64,000 nt of DNA from Bimastos eiseni. Lineage: Eukaryota; Annelida; Clitellata; Crassiclitellata; Lumbricidae. Below, piece by piece: positions 23,401 through 38,400 of this stretch. The stretch is taken from NCBI GenBank assembly GCA_959347315.1, contig OY365807.1:10393652-10457651 (forward strand), read 5' to 3'. A program made the position numbers and the translations under genes. The notes beneath the pieces are model-generated. The model was not told the origin of the DNA and searched no databases. It saw only the letters and a list, made by a program, of their open reading frames with translations. Position 1 is the first letter of the stretch. Each line of letters starts with the position of its first letter.

Positions 23401-26400
23401 ATGATCAATCCAATAATCAATAATTTATACAATCTAATCAATCACTCAAAAAAGTTAATCAATCAATCAACATTAAGCAATCAAGCAATCAATCATGAGG
23501 ACGTACAGCGCTTGTCACTGGGTCCAAATGCTCCAATCACAGACACGTCGGTCACTTCCTTTATTCCTTCCGGAAATTCTCCTCTGCCGAACATTCCCAA
23601 ATCATCGAGACTCGATATCATCACTGGTGCACCAACCATGTGACTAAACCAGCAAAGTAAACAATTATAATTAAAAAAGCTAACATATTTTGACTTAAGA
23701 CCTCTGCAGTGAAGTGCATCTGGAGTCAAAATCTGCTAAATTAATGATTATTATCACAAACATAATAACTGAGGACCAACATAGAACATTAACTAACCTC
23801 TAGCCTATGAACAGATAAAATTAGCAATAATGATGAATGTAAAGGCATCACAATTACTGAAAATGTTATTTCTTTTCACAAGACAGTTTGTAAGACATCT
23901 TTTTGTATCTGTAACAGGGTTTTTATTTATGAAAATCACTTAAAGGGTAATTCAAGGTCATTTCACACACTTTCACCAGCAGTCTGTACATATAAAAGCA
24001 TAAAAAGTAACTAAAATGTGCAATATAAATGCTGCACACTATCATAAGTAAATAATTAAGAATTAGGAGGATAAAATATAGCCCTAAATATCTATTGCTG
24101 AAGGCTGCTTTAAATCTTCTTTAGTCCCATTTTAACCTAAGAAACCCGATCTGGACATCAACATCCTCTTTAGCTTTAGATCCATCACGACTTCGCCTGC
24201 ATCGTGCCACAAATGTCCCTACTCGTTCCAACTCCTTAATCCCGCTCAATAACCATGCTGGTTTCGTATTGAAAGCAGAAGATTCAACTGGCCTGTTTGA
24301 CCCATAGAACCCTTACAATGAGTACTTTTACATTGAAACATTTTCAACCTGCTTTAAGTCACACCAGTTGTGATGGCCATACGACGTTTGACATTCTTGG
24401 AAGGCACCATGTCAAAAGTCATATAAACACATACTGTATGACATTTGTCCAAACCAAACAAAATAATATTCATCCAAACTACAAAATACACATAAAAAAA
24501 ATATAATTATTGTATGTGTAAAAGAACATTAATTACAGTTTCACGGCAGCTACGACAGAAGCCACGGACAGAGGACCATCGTACGATACTGGTTCCATGC
24601 TCGCTCGGTAAACGCGCACCGTGGGATAGGAGGAAATCCCAACCTTTGCACAGACATCTGTCCAATCATAACACTCTACAGCAGCCAATGGAAACAGATT
24701 CTCCTTCGCCAAAAGTTCAGCGGCCTTTGCAAAGATTCTGAGAGCAATTTGGTTTCTCACATCAACTGAAACACAAAAATGGATTTATGGTTTAAAATGT
24801 CAATAAACAGATCAGTCAATCCTCTGCACAACATTGGCTTTATTTGTCTGTCAAAAGCATATTTGTCTGTTTGGTATTTGTTTGGTCTTGGTACCAGGAA
24901 GAAAATTCTTCGTTGCTCCCCATTTCTCATCCTTCTTTCCTTACCCTCTTTCTTCCTCTCTTAAAGCAAATGCCAAAACTGTCTTCCTATTATTCACTAT
25001 ACAGTGACACAGCTGGACTACATTAACATATACATGCCAACCATATTCTTACGTATACTATTAAAGAAATTAAATAATCTAATCTATTATAGTTTAAATA
25101 ATTAGGAAGAATAATAACATTAGTTACCTCCAAATTTCTAAGCTAAGTGTAGTGCATCAGCTCATTCATGAGCATAGGTTCAAATCTTCCTCAGCATGAC
25201 TCAATGTGCCAGAATTTTTTGCAAGTCGTTCACTCACAACCAGCATAAACAACTGAAGCCATAGGTAGTGGCACCATATAAATTGTGCCACATATATTAA
25301 CATAACAAGCAGTGATAGTTGTTGTGTCACTACTAGTAATAATAATAAAATTGACTTAAAGATGTTATATCTGTCTAATTTGGACTCTCGACAAATTCCA
25401 GTAGGTTGTAATTTACATTTTCAACTATGACATTATCGTAAAAACAAGTTTCAAGTATCACAAATGCTTCAAAATGCATACTCGTTTGCTCAAGACCCTG
25501 CAGTATAACTTACGATGTTCCCCTAATAAATAGCAAGAGTACTGACACTTGCTGGCAGTAAGCCAACATTCCATCTTTTTATCTGGCGGTACAATAAAAA
25601 TAAAGTATAGAAACCCTCTATTTCCTCTCTGTCTATCTCGAAACTGTCCCAATCAGCTGTTGTCATTATCTTTGTCTTCTTTAAGTTGAGGTATAGGCCT
25701 GCCTTCTCACTTTCTCTCTTCAATCTTCTTATCAGATTTTCCAGATCTGCTTTCTTCCCTGCCAATAGTGTTGTCTCATCATTCTCAACTCTATCACTGG
25801 GAATAACAAGACATTGTTTTTAGCTGAAATGTAGATTTGATTAAAAAAGATTCACTAGATATGATCTGAATCAGGTTGAATAAATTGAAAATCTGATTAC
25901 AATAGATTTGATCCTATGATTAGATAAAATAATATATTTCAAAAGATAAGACCTAATTAATTACATTGCTAAATCAAACTAGATTCCATTATCTTCAATC
26001 ACATTAGAATATATTAACTTACATGACAGATAAAAGAGAACCATCAGCATCGGTCGATCATTTGTTTCTGGGAAGAATGTTTTGTCGTCGAGTGCTGGGA
26101 GATGCATTCTGTCCACTGGAATTGGACGCATTTCCTGCGCAGCCTGTGCCACATGATCATCCTGCTTCTCCATCTCTTTTTCAAGTTCAGAATCTTCAGA
26201 AAAGACCATCAAAGACAATCACGTGATTCAACCATAAGAGACAACAACTCAACTGAATTTTAATCGTGTGACTTTGTCGAGACATTGAAATATAGTTCAC
26301 GCAAAATCAACACACATTCATTGAACAGTTGATGTAAAATCCAGACTATTGGTAGAAACTGTTACCTTTCTTTCTCTGCTTCATTTCTTCATCGTCCTCC

Positions 26401-29400
26401 ATTTCCATCTCCACTTTCTCCATCTTACTATCCAGGGGTGTGATATTCAGCTGCTTTTGTACAAATTCAGCGGGAGTCATTCCAGCATCCATGAAAATCA
26501 AGTTCGACTATGGATGAAAAAGCCACAACACTAATACAGAGTAAAAACAACTTTAATTCAATTTCAAACTGACAATAATGCAGTAAGATTACCAGTACAA
26601 TATGAACGAATGATGACAAATAATACAAGAAGTCGAATTTAATTGATGGCAGCATTGCAAGGCCCATTACATTATACATCTAAGTTAACTATGTCACCAC
26701 CTAGCAAAAGAAGGACCAGTCAACCTTACGGGGGATACGGGTATCAAACTTGGTTCCTCAGCTCGGCGCTCCAGTGTGTAATCCATTACTCTACGACGGT
26801 ATGACCCCACATACATTGAATGTAATTACACATGCATCTTATATTTCCATTTATTCTCCAGCAGATTACAATTTGTGACTCTTGTCATATGTAAAGCAAT
26901 TTATGCCTTCCACAATATGAGAAAGGTGATGTACACGGTGATTCATTAAAAAACGTACCTTACATAGGTTAGCATAACTCAGGTAAATGACCATTAATTT
27001 TAATGAAATTTCAGAATAATGATGCTTGATATTCTATTCAAGTGCTACATAAATCATTTGACACACCAAGCTAAAATGACGTAACGCGATTGACGAAACT
27101 AATGACGTCACGAAAATATCGCGAAAAAATGGTGTTTACCGAAGAGGATAAACAATTTGTTACATTCTTACGAAAGAATAAAAAGTACAGTGCAAAACGT
27201 TTTCTAAAGAAATTTCCTGATAAAGAGTGGACTCTTGGTGGATTAAATGCGTTACTTTCAAAGATCGACAAAACTGGGTCTTTCCATCGTCGACCAGGCA
27301 GCGGCCGCCCGCGTACGGCAGCAACAACCGACAATGCTGAAAAGGTTGAATCGCTGGTGCTCAGCCAGGAAGATATGCCGCAAACGCATCGCACACAGAG
27401 ACAAATTGCTCGAGAAATAGGAATCAGTCAGACATCAGTTTGGAGAATTGTCAAGAATGATTTACATTTGCGATGTTTAAAGAAACGACACGCTCAAGAA
27501 CTCACAGCAGCCAACAAGCAAGCAAGATTGACACGTTCCCGTCAGCTACTGAGGTTGTATCCTGCAAGCTTAGTGAATTTCATTTGGTTTACTGATGAGA
27601 AATTGTTTACTGTGGCAGCACCCAGTAACAGTCAGAATGATCGTATTTATGTCTCAGCCGGTACAAGGAAGAGAGACGTTCCAGCAAATCGTCTTTTGCG
27701 GACTCGACCAACTTTCAGCAAGTCCCTTATGGTACCTGTCGGGGTATCTGCACTCGGTCGTACGAACATCCATTTCATCGAACCAGGTGTTAAGATTAAT
27801 GGACAATATTACAGAGATGTTCGACTAATGCAGGGTCTCTTGCCTGACATTGGTGAGATAACGGAGTATTTCATCTTCCAGCAGGATAGCGCTCCTGCGC
27901 ACAGAGCTCGGGAGACCGTTGCGTTACTCGAAACTGAAACACCTGATTTCATCCCGCCTAATTACTGGCCACCTAATAGCCCTGATTTGAATCCAGTGGA
28001 CTATAAGATATGGAGCGTCATGCAGGAAAAAGTCTACAGAAATCGAATACATGATGTCGACGAGTTGCGTCACCGAATTGTGGAGGTATGGGATGAAATG
28101 GATCAGCGCATCATTGATGAGTCAGTCAGGCAGTGGCGTAGGCGTCTTCGCGCGTGTGTTACTGCCCGAGGGGGTCAATTTGAACATAAACTGTAACTTT
28201 CTTCCTATTCAGAACTGATTCCTCTATGTTCACTTACAATTTTTTTGACATAAACCGATATTTGACGGAGTTACAATTAAATATCTAGGGGTACGTTTTT
28301 TAATGAATCACCGTGTAGAATTAATTAAATTAAAGATACCATAATTATGTGATAAATAAGCAATTAACTATCTGTTAGCCAATGCAATCAAAGTTTAGAA
28401 AGTAATCAAGTCTTCTGCTTACCTTCTCACCAGACTGTCTAAATGCCAGCAGCGGAAGTTTAAGACTTTTGTCTAGATTATATTTTGCTGGATCTACGAC
28501 TTCACTGTTTAAAAAACACAAAAAAGCTCACATAAAACACGAACAAATTTTGTGATGTCCATCAATAAGTTACATTGAAAATGAATTCAAGCCAAAAATT
28601 TAATTCCAGTAAAACATACATTTGAGTCAAAGACTTGACCCAACAACACAATTGCCAAAAGTAAAATCAATCTAAAAAAATAATTTATAACTTCATGCCA
28701 AAATAGATATCATATCCAAAGATTATACTGTCAAAATCACTACACACCCAAAAAAATTGGCAGCCTACTCAAAAGACCATGTTCTATGAAATTGACTACA
28801 AATGTATCTATTACGGTAGCATATTTATCATATTAACATGTTGACAGTGATGATTCCCATGAGACCAGTGAAGTTGGTGCTGAATTCTGTGATGATGTCA
28901 CGTGTTGCAGACTCTGTCTTCCCATCGTAAAAGATGTAAACGACATCCACTCCACTCTCCTGATATGGATTGAAGTCACCATCCTCTCCAATGTCATGCT
29001 AAAAATAGCCATCATGTAAATAAAATAGTTATCAAGCTAAAAACAGTCATTGTGTGCTAAGAACAGCCATTATGTTCAAAGCAGCCATAAGGCTCAAAAT
29101 AGTCATCTTAAGAATAGCCATAATGTGCTAAGAACAGCCATTATGTGTTAAGAACAGCCATGAGGCATGTGTACTTCTGAGCAAAAATGTTAAAAGAAGG
29201 GCAATATCAAAATTTCAGAATTCATTATGTGCTAAGAACAGCCATGATGTTCAAAACAGCTTTAAGGCTCAAAAATAGTCATCTTAAGAACAACCATTAT
29301 GCTCAAAACAGTCATCTAATTGAACAAACCCTCATGTTGAAAAAATAGCTACTAATATATATATATATACCAACTTCATGCATGTAGCCAATGTCATTCT

Positions 29401-32400
29401 AAAAACAAGTGATTGTGTTCAAATTTTCACTGAGTCATAGAAATTCATCATGCCAAAAATCTTTATCAGGCAAAATGTTTTGCATTGCACAAAATACTCG
29501 CATAGCTAGCTTAAAAAAACAAGTCGACTTGCTAACACCATTAAATGAGCAATTATGCTAGAAATAGACACAGCCCTAAAAAGTAGTCATCATGCTAAGA
29601 TGCATGTATTTAGGTGTAGTGCTGACTGAAAATAGTTCTCATGCAATAGTTATTGACATCAGTAACTCTCCTCAAAACTGGATATTAAGTGTGGACACTC
29701 GATGACTTGGGACACTTTCAAGCAACTCCTTGGTCGGTCATCCAGTATTCATGTGTTATAGCATTTGGAAGGGAAGTAAACATTTGCAAGCTGTCATAAA
29801 AGGCACTTGTTCAACGCACAGCACTTTCCTTAAGTACCATACTTAAAAAGGTGCTATATATATTGACTCATGCATACACTTGGACTTACTGCAAATGTTA
29901 GTTCCAACACCCGGAAGAACTTTGCCAAGGCCACTCTTTCCATCTGACCTCGATACTTAAATGCTGGACACGGCTGCTCTGGCGAAGTCACCGACTTGCA
30001 ACGAAACAACCAGACGGCTCCCATGTCGGATGAAGAATAATGCCTGATTGGACATCAGAACTTAAATCTATATAACACAATGTAATGTGTAACTGAACAG
30101 CTCTTCAGCGCCGCCTAACTACCTTCAACTAAGGGGAATATCCTGAGCTTGCCATCTTTGGGGAACTATAAGAAAGCAAGGAGGAAGAACAGGTATTTCC
30201 TGAGCACCTCTTAAACAGTTTAACCGACTAAAATGTGGCTCTTTAGTACCCTTACAATTTTGCAAGCGTCTTAAGCCTGCATTTTATTTGACAGCAATTT
30301 CACTGCAGTTAATGATTGGCAAATTATTTTCATGATAAGTTATTTCTTGAAGTGACGCTTCATAAATGACAGGTAAATTATGGAGGATATCTTTAAGCAA
30401 TCCCTTGATGAGGCATTTTGACTCTGCATCCTTGTAAATTCCCTTCAAGGAGATAATTATCCGTTCATTTTGGCTCGTCAACATTAGAGGATTTGAACAG
30501 CAACGACAACGATTTAAACCACAGACGAAGCAGCGACTTACGGCAGATTTTCGACTGTTGTCTGTTCGTTAGTGATCCCACAACGATAGGTGTTTTGAAA
30601 AACAAACATGACTTCCATCAAGATGCGGTGGCCTGTATAGAAGGAAAAACCATTTGTCTGATTTAATTATCTGTCAAAAAAACCCAAAATCATCAAATCA
30701 CAGACCAAGTGCTAATGCACAGACTGATTGATGTCTTATACAATATCTAAATATAGATTCAACTAGATGATTGTCCATCCTGAGCCACTTGAAATGGCTT
30801 TAAAAACCTATGCCCCTCCCAATATCCATCTGCCCCTCCCTCACCTCCTTCTTTTCATCCATCCCCACCCCTACCATTCCCCTCTGTACCTCTTCCTTCT
30901 GTCCCTATCCCCTACTATGTCCTCTCCTGTCCCTACTGTCCCAATCCCTCTTGCTCATCCTCTGTCCCTCTCACTTCCCTTATGTCCAACTTCTCTCCAT
31001 CTTTCCTTCCCAGCACCACTCCCCTCCCCTCCCCTTCCACTCTCAACTTCTCCACATTCTCTCTTCCTGCTATGTAATCCATCCCCTCAGCAAATATTCC
31101 CTCTGTCCTTCTCACCCTATCTCAATCGCCACTCATCACCGGGTCATCAAATTTGTGGCCCTATGACGAAGGTGGCTGGTATTCACCGCCTTCGATGAAT
31201 CACTCCCTTGCAAATGATGCATTAAGCAAACAGCATCACATTACGGATACATAGACACACATAACTGGTGTATTAAATCATTGATAAGAATAGTAAAGTA
31301 AAACTGTGTTCAGCTACAAACTGTAAGTGCCAAGCGCTCTTTGGTAGCTGAAGACGACATCGGAGACTCCGTGATTTTCAATCAGAAGTCGTTCTTTCTC
31401 CTCGATCGACTGAAGAATCGGCGCCTGATGCAGCAACACCACTCTAAACGGAAGATCACATAGAAATGTAATCATCACTTGAACCAGAAACAATACATAA
31501 TGATATAGAGCTCCTAACTCCAATCTCATGCAATCTTAACCAAATTGTTTACTTGCAGATTCCAAATGTAATTGTATTTCCAACTCATATAATTATGTCT
31601 AAGAGCATGTATGAATGTATGTATGTATGTATGAATGTATGTATGTATGTATGTATGTATGTATGAATGTATGTATGTATGTATGTATGAATGTATGTAA
31701 TTGGCTATATATATATTTATATACATATATATCTTTAATCTAATGGACTCTAATGACATTTACAACATCACCATCATAACGCCCCACATTAGAGCTTAAC
31801 CGATACCAATACGTCTATTGATCTTGAACATAACCTCAGTGATCAAGCCCTGTGTGTCTACAAAGACCTGTCAGTAGACACCTCCAACTTGTTTCCAGGT
31901 AATTCTACCACACTAACCAACCATCGTGGATAACAGTGGTAAATCCAGTAGCAAACAGGTTCTGCGCTGCAACGATTGCGAATTTAAGTCTCCCAAATAA
32001 ACTCCATGTGATAATGGCAAAAAAACTGTTCCTGCACAAATGTCTTTGCAACTTCTATATTTTGATATACCGTCCTTGCAGTAAATAAATAAATCAATGT
32101 GGATAAAGTTGCTCATCTTAAAGAATTCTAATTCAGAAGATCAGAAGAACATTTCATTGGATGGTTCTTAGAAGGTACTTTGTCATCCTTAGTTACATAG
32201 GAATCAATGATAGATAAAAGATACTCACTGCAGAACATTGGAAACTATTGAATTGACGTCAAACATCGAATTCAGGGAAACATTGAGAACTGCATGTCCA
32301 CCTCTAAAACAACAAATAACTATTTAATAATTCTAAGATGGTGATAAAGATAACTCGAAGGTTACAAGAAACCGAATGCAATATGTATGGTGGTAAACTG

Positions 32401-35400
32401 ACAGCAAAACAAAATGAGAATGAAGTTGAGGCCATGATCTGATGGAAACTCGTTCTTTGGTTTTTAAGAGGTCAAAACACAGTCAGCAGATATTTAAGGT
32501 CTCTTTCAAATCAGGAAGATATCCGAACTCAGAAGAGCTCAAAAAACAGCACACTGGTTACAATCATGCTATTTATTGATAAGCACTGAAAATGGATACA
32601 TGAGCAACAACAAGCCATGGGTCGTGTCAAGTATATGAGACCTCTATGATCGAAACTGAAATGAACTCAAATGAACTTTTATAACTGCTAGTTGATGTAC
32701 TCATAATTGCAAAGGTTCCTTCCATAGAAGTCTTCACACTTTTTTTCCAAAGTGTTGTTGCAATTACGGAATGTAATCTTTTTTCAAATTAATCATAAGC
32801 TGATGATGTATGAATTAAAATGATTGTGCTAATGAAGTTCAAATATTAGATTAGAGAACTGAAAATCACAAACTTGAACATATAGACATTTGCTTCACTG
32901 CCCTTTTCCTCACAGTGACCAACCGTTTTATGAACATTACAGTCCACCTAAAAATTACAGTCAAAATGGTATACTGTAATTACCGCTACTCAATAAGGCA
33001 GTTATCATTACAACCTCGTTCGGTAAACAATATATGCTGACTAGATTTACAGGTAAAACACCATAATCAACAGTCACTGGTAAATTTAATTAATGAAGTC
33101 ATCATAATATTTTAAGTTCCTATATCCATAATCAACATGGGAAAGGTACTCGATTTCTGTTCTCCAGCCCTTCATATGCCAATGCACAAATGTTGAGGTA
33201 CTACATAGTTCTAGGGATGAACCAAAACTCGGCTCGGAACTCGGCTCGGCCGAGTTCGGCTGTACACAGCAAAAACTCGGACTGGGACGAACAATGGGTC
33301 TGAGTTCATAAAAAATTCGCCTTTCTCACTTTTCGTTTTTAAAACGAAAATCTGATTATTTTATTTACAAAATGACAATCTACCTAAGTAAAAACACAAA
33401 TACTCTTACTTAGGGACCAACCGGAGATTGCCTCGGACATTCACCTCGGCAATATATTACATTTTTATCAACTATTCTGAAGTATTTGCCTTGGCAATTA
33501 GTCCAAACATATGCACAATTAACTATCAATAAAAGCAAAGGAAATGTTTGTGATAGTCATGACATGATGACACTTACTACTGCAAATTTGGAATTGTAGA
33601 TTTCCATTATGGCGGCAGATTTTTCCATTTCTTTAAAGAAGTTTGCCATGCCATGATCATCTACAACATTTTAATGGTGCTATAAAAATGAAAACATTGC
33701 CATTCAGTGCAAAAGGGTTAGACAGCCCGAAGTGCAAGGAGGAATCACATGATCTACCCATATTCGGTTGACTTAAAGGCTAGGTTAGCTTAGGCTAGGC
33801 AAGACACAGCTTGTAATGTATGGTAGGCCAAGGTTAGGCACGGTAAAGCATGATAAGGCATGGTAGGGCAAAGAAAGGTATAATAAGATAAGGTAATATA
33901 AAGTAAGAAAACTAAAGGTAAGCTTAGGTAATTGCTCATTAATCGGACACACCAAGAGAAATCGACACAGTGACCTTCTAATAGAGCATTAATTTAGTTA
34001 CTGTCTAGTTATTTCCAACAGAGCATTAATATCTTGAAGAGGGATCATTCAGTTATCTTTGTCCAGATGAATTACAACACCAGCCTTTAATCAAACAGCC
34101 AAGCACCAATCAACTGACAGATCAAGCAATCATGCCAGGTAATTTATGACAAGGTGAGAGAGCAGGCTAAAAAAATTATGTATTTCGGAAGTCTATAATT
34201 CAAAAGTGCTCCGTTTTAGACCCAGCAAAAATTTTCTGTTTCATAAGTTCTTCCTGTAAAAAGTAATTAGCTTCCAGTAACTAAATAGTTAAATATAAGA
34301 TAAATTAATACAAAATATCCACCTCATCATAAGTAAAAATAGCAAGACAGCAAAAATTATTAATGGCAACTTCAATGGTTCATAAAGTCTATAGCTTAGT
34401 CAATTCATTACCTAGGTACTGGATCTTATTCCCTAGACTATCAAAAATACCTAGAAAAAACCTTTCAATGTTTTGAATTTGATTACTCACTGTGTATGAT
34501 ATTCCATATAGCAACTTTTATATCACTTTCAATGTAAATATTGCAATAGTAATATTCTAATTATAATAATAATAATTTTAATCATCATTAAACTATAATC
34601 ATTAAATAATATTAATAAAAAAATAAAAAATAATAAGAAGAATAATATGATTTGGTTCTCAGGCCAATAAATGACATTTTCTCAAATGAACATTGACTGC
34701 CAGGGGTCAAACTCTGACTGACTCACTGACCATGGTTTGCAACATTACCCTGGGACATGACTAACTTTGCCATCATCTCATACAATACAATACAACTGTA
34801 ATTTGATATTGCCTTGTTACAATTAGTTCAGAATTGTTCATGTCTTGGCTCAATTGCAGTTATTTGGAAAGAGTAATTGTATGCATAGGACTTGCTCAAG
34901 GTCTCTGCACACAATGCACAGTAACTTCCTCGAATGAGGATTGAACTTGCGCTCTACGCATTACAGGCTAACCGCTCTAACCAATCAGCAACCGTGTCAC
35001 CATCCTGGTACATCAGTCCAATAAATCTGCATTTGACCAATTAGGAATGGATCCCAGTATATCAGATCCAGAAGAAAATTAGTTTGCTACAATACCTACA
35101 TATATTGTATACATGCATAATACACAAATGAATGTATGCAAATTTAACAATTTATTCATACTAAGTATGCATATAATGTATACAAAGCAAATGCAAGTAT
35201 TTTTTTGAACTTGTCAAATGCAAAAAAATGACTACTTACCCACTTACTAAAAGTATGTATATAAATATTTTGAATGGCGGCAATATAAATGAAGATAATC
35301 AAGACAATCAATCATTGTCGTCGTCATCATCATCATCACCATCATCATCATCACTACGACCACCACCATCATCATCATCCATTCCTGATGGGTGCGAATA

Positions 35401-38400
35401 AATGATCGCCATTGTCCTCAGTCATTTGTCAAGTTGTGGAGACCATTGCTCTCCTACATGTGAGTCGGTTAGATGTATGGCCTCATTCATATCATCTATC
35501 CAGTGTATAGTCTTCGTCTGTCTTTGTTTCATTTTAATATGAATCATACATTTAGTTCATCCATGGCATTCAGTCGACTGGTATTCTATCTACAGACTCT
35601 TACCTTAGAATATTAGAAAATTTATTACGCAAATTCGTTACATTGATGAGCCCACATTGACTGAACCGATAAATTGAATACGCAGCGTCGATGCAGTTTG
35701 AACAATAAATACCTCATCAACGAGAATAATCTGGCCACCTGAGTGGCATAAATTGCTATTATAGACTGACAATGAATTCGAATCAATATTTGCCAGATAT
35801 AGACTAGGGATAAACCGAGTCTGAATTGCTTGCCGATTACCAAGTTTTACAGAGCTGAATTTTGCCGAAGCCGAGGTTCAAATATTTATAAAACTCTCAT
35901 TCTCTTGATGTTTAGAATGTCAATTGGCACTACTTTAATGATTTATTTAGTTTTGCCTTAGTTAACGCCAGGAAATAGTAACTTGTAAGCACTAATAATA
36001 GCAGTATTTGAGTTTTAAGTTAGGTCAATTGTCGTCTTGTACATTCAGTTACATCGAGTGTTGCTTTGAAAATAAAAAAAACACCGCTATTCGTTCTCAA
36101 AATAGAAAATTGGAAAGATTACTTCTTGGACCCAGTATTTTTTGTATGAGTCCGAGAATGCCGAGTACCAAGAAAATCGGACGGAACCGAGTTCCGAACC
36201 GAGTTTTGGTTCATCTCTAGATAATAGATATTATGATGGTCATGGCAATGATGAGCTCGACAATGACTTCGACAACGATGACAAAGACAATGATGATGAT
36301 GATGAGACAATGATGATGAAGATGATGACAATGCTGATGCAAACAGAGATTAAGATGGCCCCTTGGAGACATGGGTCGATGTCAACTCTGGATGGGAATG
36401 CTCTGATTGTGCGCTGCATGTGTACAGCACATTGTGCGAGTTGCTTAAAAGGTGCTTGTCAATATCTTTTCTGTGAATGTATACACAATAATACAATACA
36501 ACTTAAATTTTACAATGCCCTAACTAAAAAAGTTCAGAAGTGCACATTGACACAGGGCAGTGATAGATCGTAATCTCCAAACTATTGAAGGGCCACTCGA
36601 AAGCCATGCTCAAAGCACCAGCTCATTCACGAGGGCTGATTAAGAGACATAAGTTTAGAGTGAAAGACAGTCTCGCTGAGGGAGTTGTGAACACGAGTAG
36701 GGAGATAGTTCCAGATATATATGTATATATATATTTATGTACATATATATATATATATTATATATAGATATATCATGTATGCATGTATGATGTGTCATTG
36801 CATGCACAGAACTGAACAGGTGCTAGGCAGTCTGGCATTGCTTAAGTAATTAGTTGACCAGATGGCATACACTAAATGCACTTGTACGCTATAGTATACA
36901 TGGAGGGAAAAACGAAGCTGCTTATAAATTTGAATTGTGTTCAGCATACATAGTCAACTGCACTAAAAAAGTGTAAAAGGTTGAGCTGAAGTTTAATATT
37001 ACTGGTTTCTCGTGTTTCAAAAGAAAGAAGAAATATTTGAAAACTAGAAATACTGTCATTGTCAATTAATACCATAGACCACCAGAAGTTATTTTTAAGT
37101 AGAAGTCGAGGAAGAAAGTAGTTAGGTCAGAGAATATAGGAGAGGTGACAGCTAACGCTGTCAACGGGTACCCAACCGAAGCTGACTACCCGGGTAATGA
37201 AATTTCGTAAAAATGCGCGATTTTACATGAACATACACCAGAAATAATCCCTGGGTCATATTGGCTGACTGCCCGGGCAATGAAATCGATTCTCGGGTGC
37301 CGACATTCCGTAAAAGTGCGCAGCTTTCTACATTTCCTAACAAATATCCGCGTACCCGACTGTGTGGGTCGACGGGTACCCGGGTCGTCATTTCAACAGT
37401 TTTTGACAGCACTGTTTGAAGTTTCTAGACCTGGGCATCCAACCTGTTTGGGTAAAGGGTCACACTGAAGCTATTTTTCCAAGACTTCGGTGGTCAAAGA
37501 AAAATTTCATCAATAGCTAAAACAACGCATTGAATTGAATAGTTTTATTTGTCTAGGACCCTAACTCACAATGGGATATGACATATAAACATTGCTACTG
37601 ATTTATTTAACTGATTACTCAACATTGCTTTTGCTTACACAAGCACTGTATGTCTGCTTCAACAGTTGATGCAGTTATGCTATGTAGTTCAGTCAAATAT
37701 CCATCTGCTAAGAGTGAATTTAAGTTTATTAATGCTGACATTCTAGAAAAAATCTCTTTGAAACAATATACTGGGAAGGGGCAGAGAGTAGTGGTGAACA
37801 CACTGGGACGCAGCACTGAGGAATCAAGTTCGAGACCCGTATCCTCCCTAAGGCTGACTTCTTAGCATTTGTTAAAAATGAAGATGTATAGCGTAATGGG
37901 GCGCCTTGCGTGGCTGCCGACGGTTAGATTCGACTCCTGTGATAATTCGTCATCAAGCGTTCTTACTGTGCTTGTAATTATACTGTGATTAATCAGATTG
38001 AAATTAAACGAAGATTACTATTATCAAATAGTAAAAAATTGGACAGATTTGGAGACATAATAATGACAATATGAGGACAATCGGAAAATTTTAAAAAGTC
38101 GTGCTCTTGAAAATGATGAAGATAAGCCTACTCATAAGCCTGCTCATATCTGTTGCAGCGGCTGATCATGATGTGCATGACAGCAAATACGAAAGCAATG
38201 ACGAGACTGACAAGATGATGACCAACTTGACTAGGCCTGTATTAATAATTTGCTGTCGTTTATTCCTCCGCAGCATAACGACAGAGTGAATACAGATGCC
38301 AACGTGGTAAATCTGATCTATTCTGGTTCCTATTTTGGCGACATTATCTTAACACACAATGCATCAATCATAATATAGTGGCTTCTGAGCAAAACCTGTT

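Larger units (their letters stand above)
26934..28315 (+). mobile_element. complete DD37D mariner transposon
   Basis: A 1382-bp element with identical 26-bp terminal inverted repeats (26934-26959 and 28290-28315; outermost bases cacggtgattcattaaaa). TA dinucleotides at 26932-26933 and 28316-28317 are the expected target duplication. It holds one uninterrupted transposase gene on the + strand, opposite to the host TXNDC16-like gene, in the intron between exons 28423 and 26507. Identical ends and an intact frame point to recent insertion. Confidence 0.97.

Noticed and set aside
30767..31198. 143-residue open frame rich in Pro, Ser and Leu
   Set aside because: It arises from the polypyrimidine tract, has no domain, and lies in an intron of the opposite-strand gene.
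36142..36573. 143-residue open frame with an acidic Asp/Asn run
   Set aside because: Crosses a MITE end and a (GAT)n microsatellite; composition explained by the repeats.
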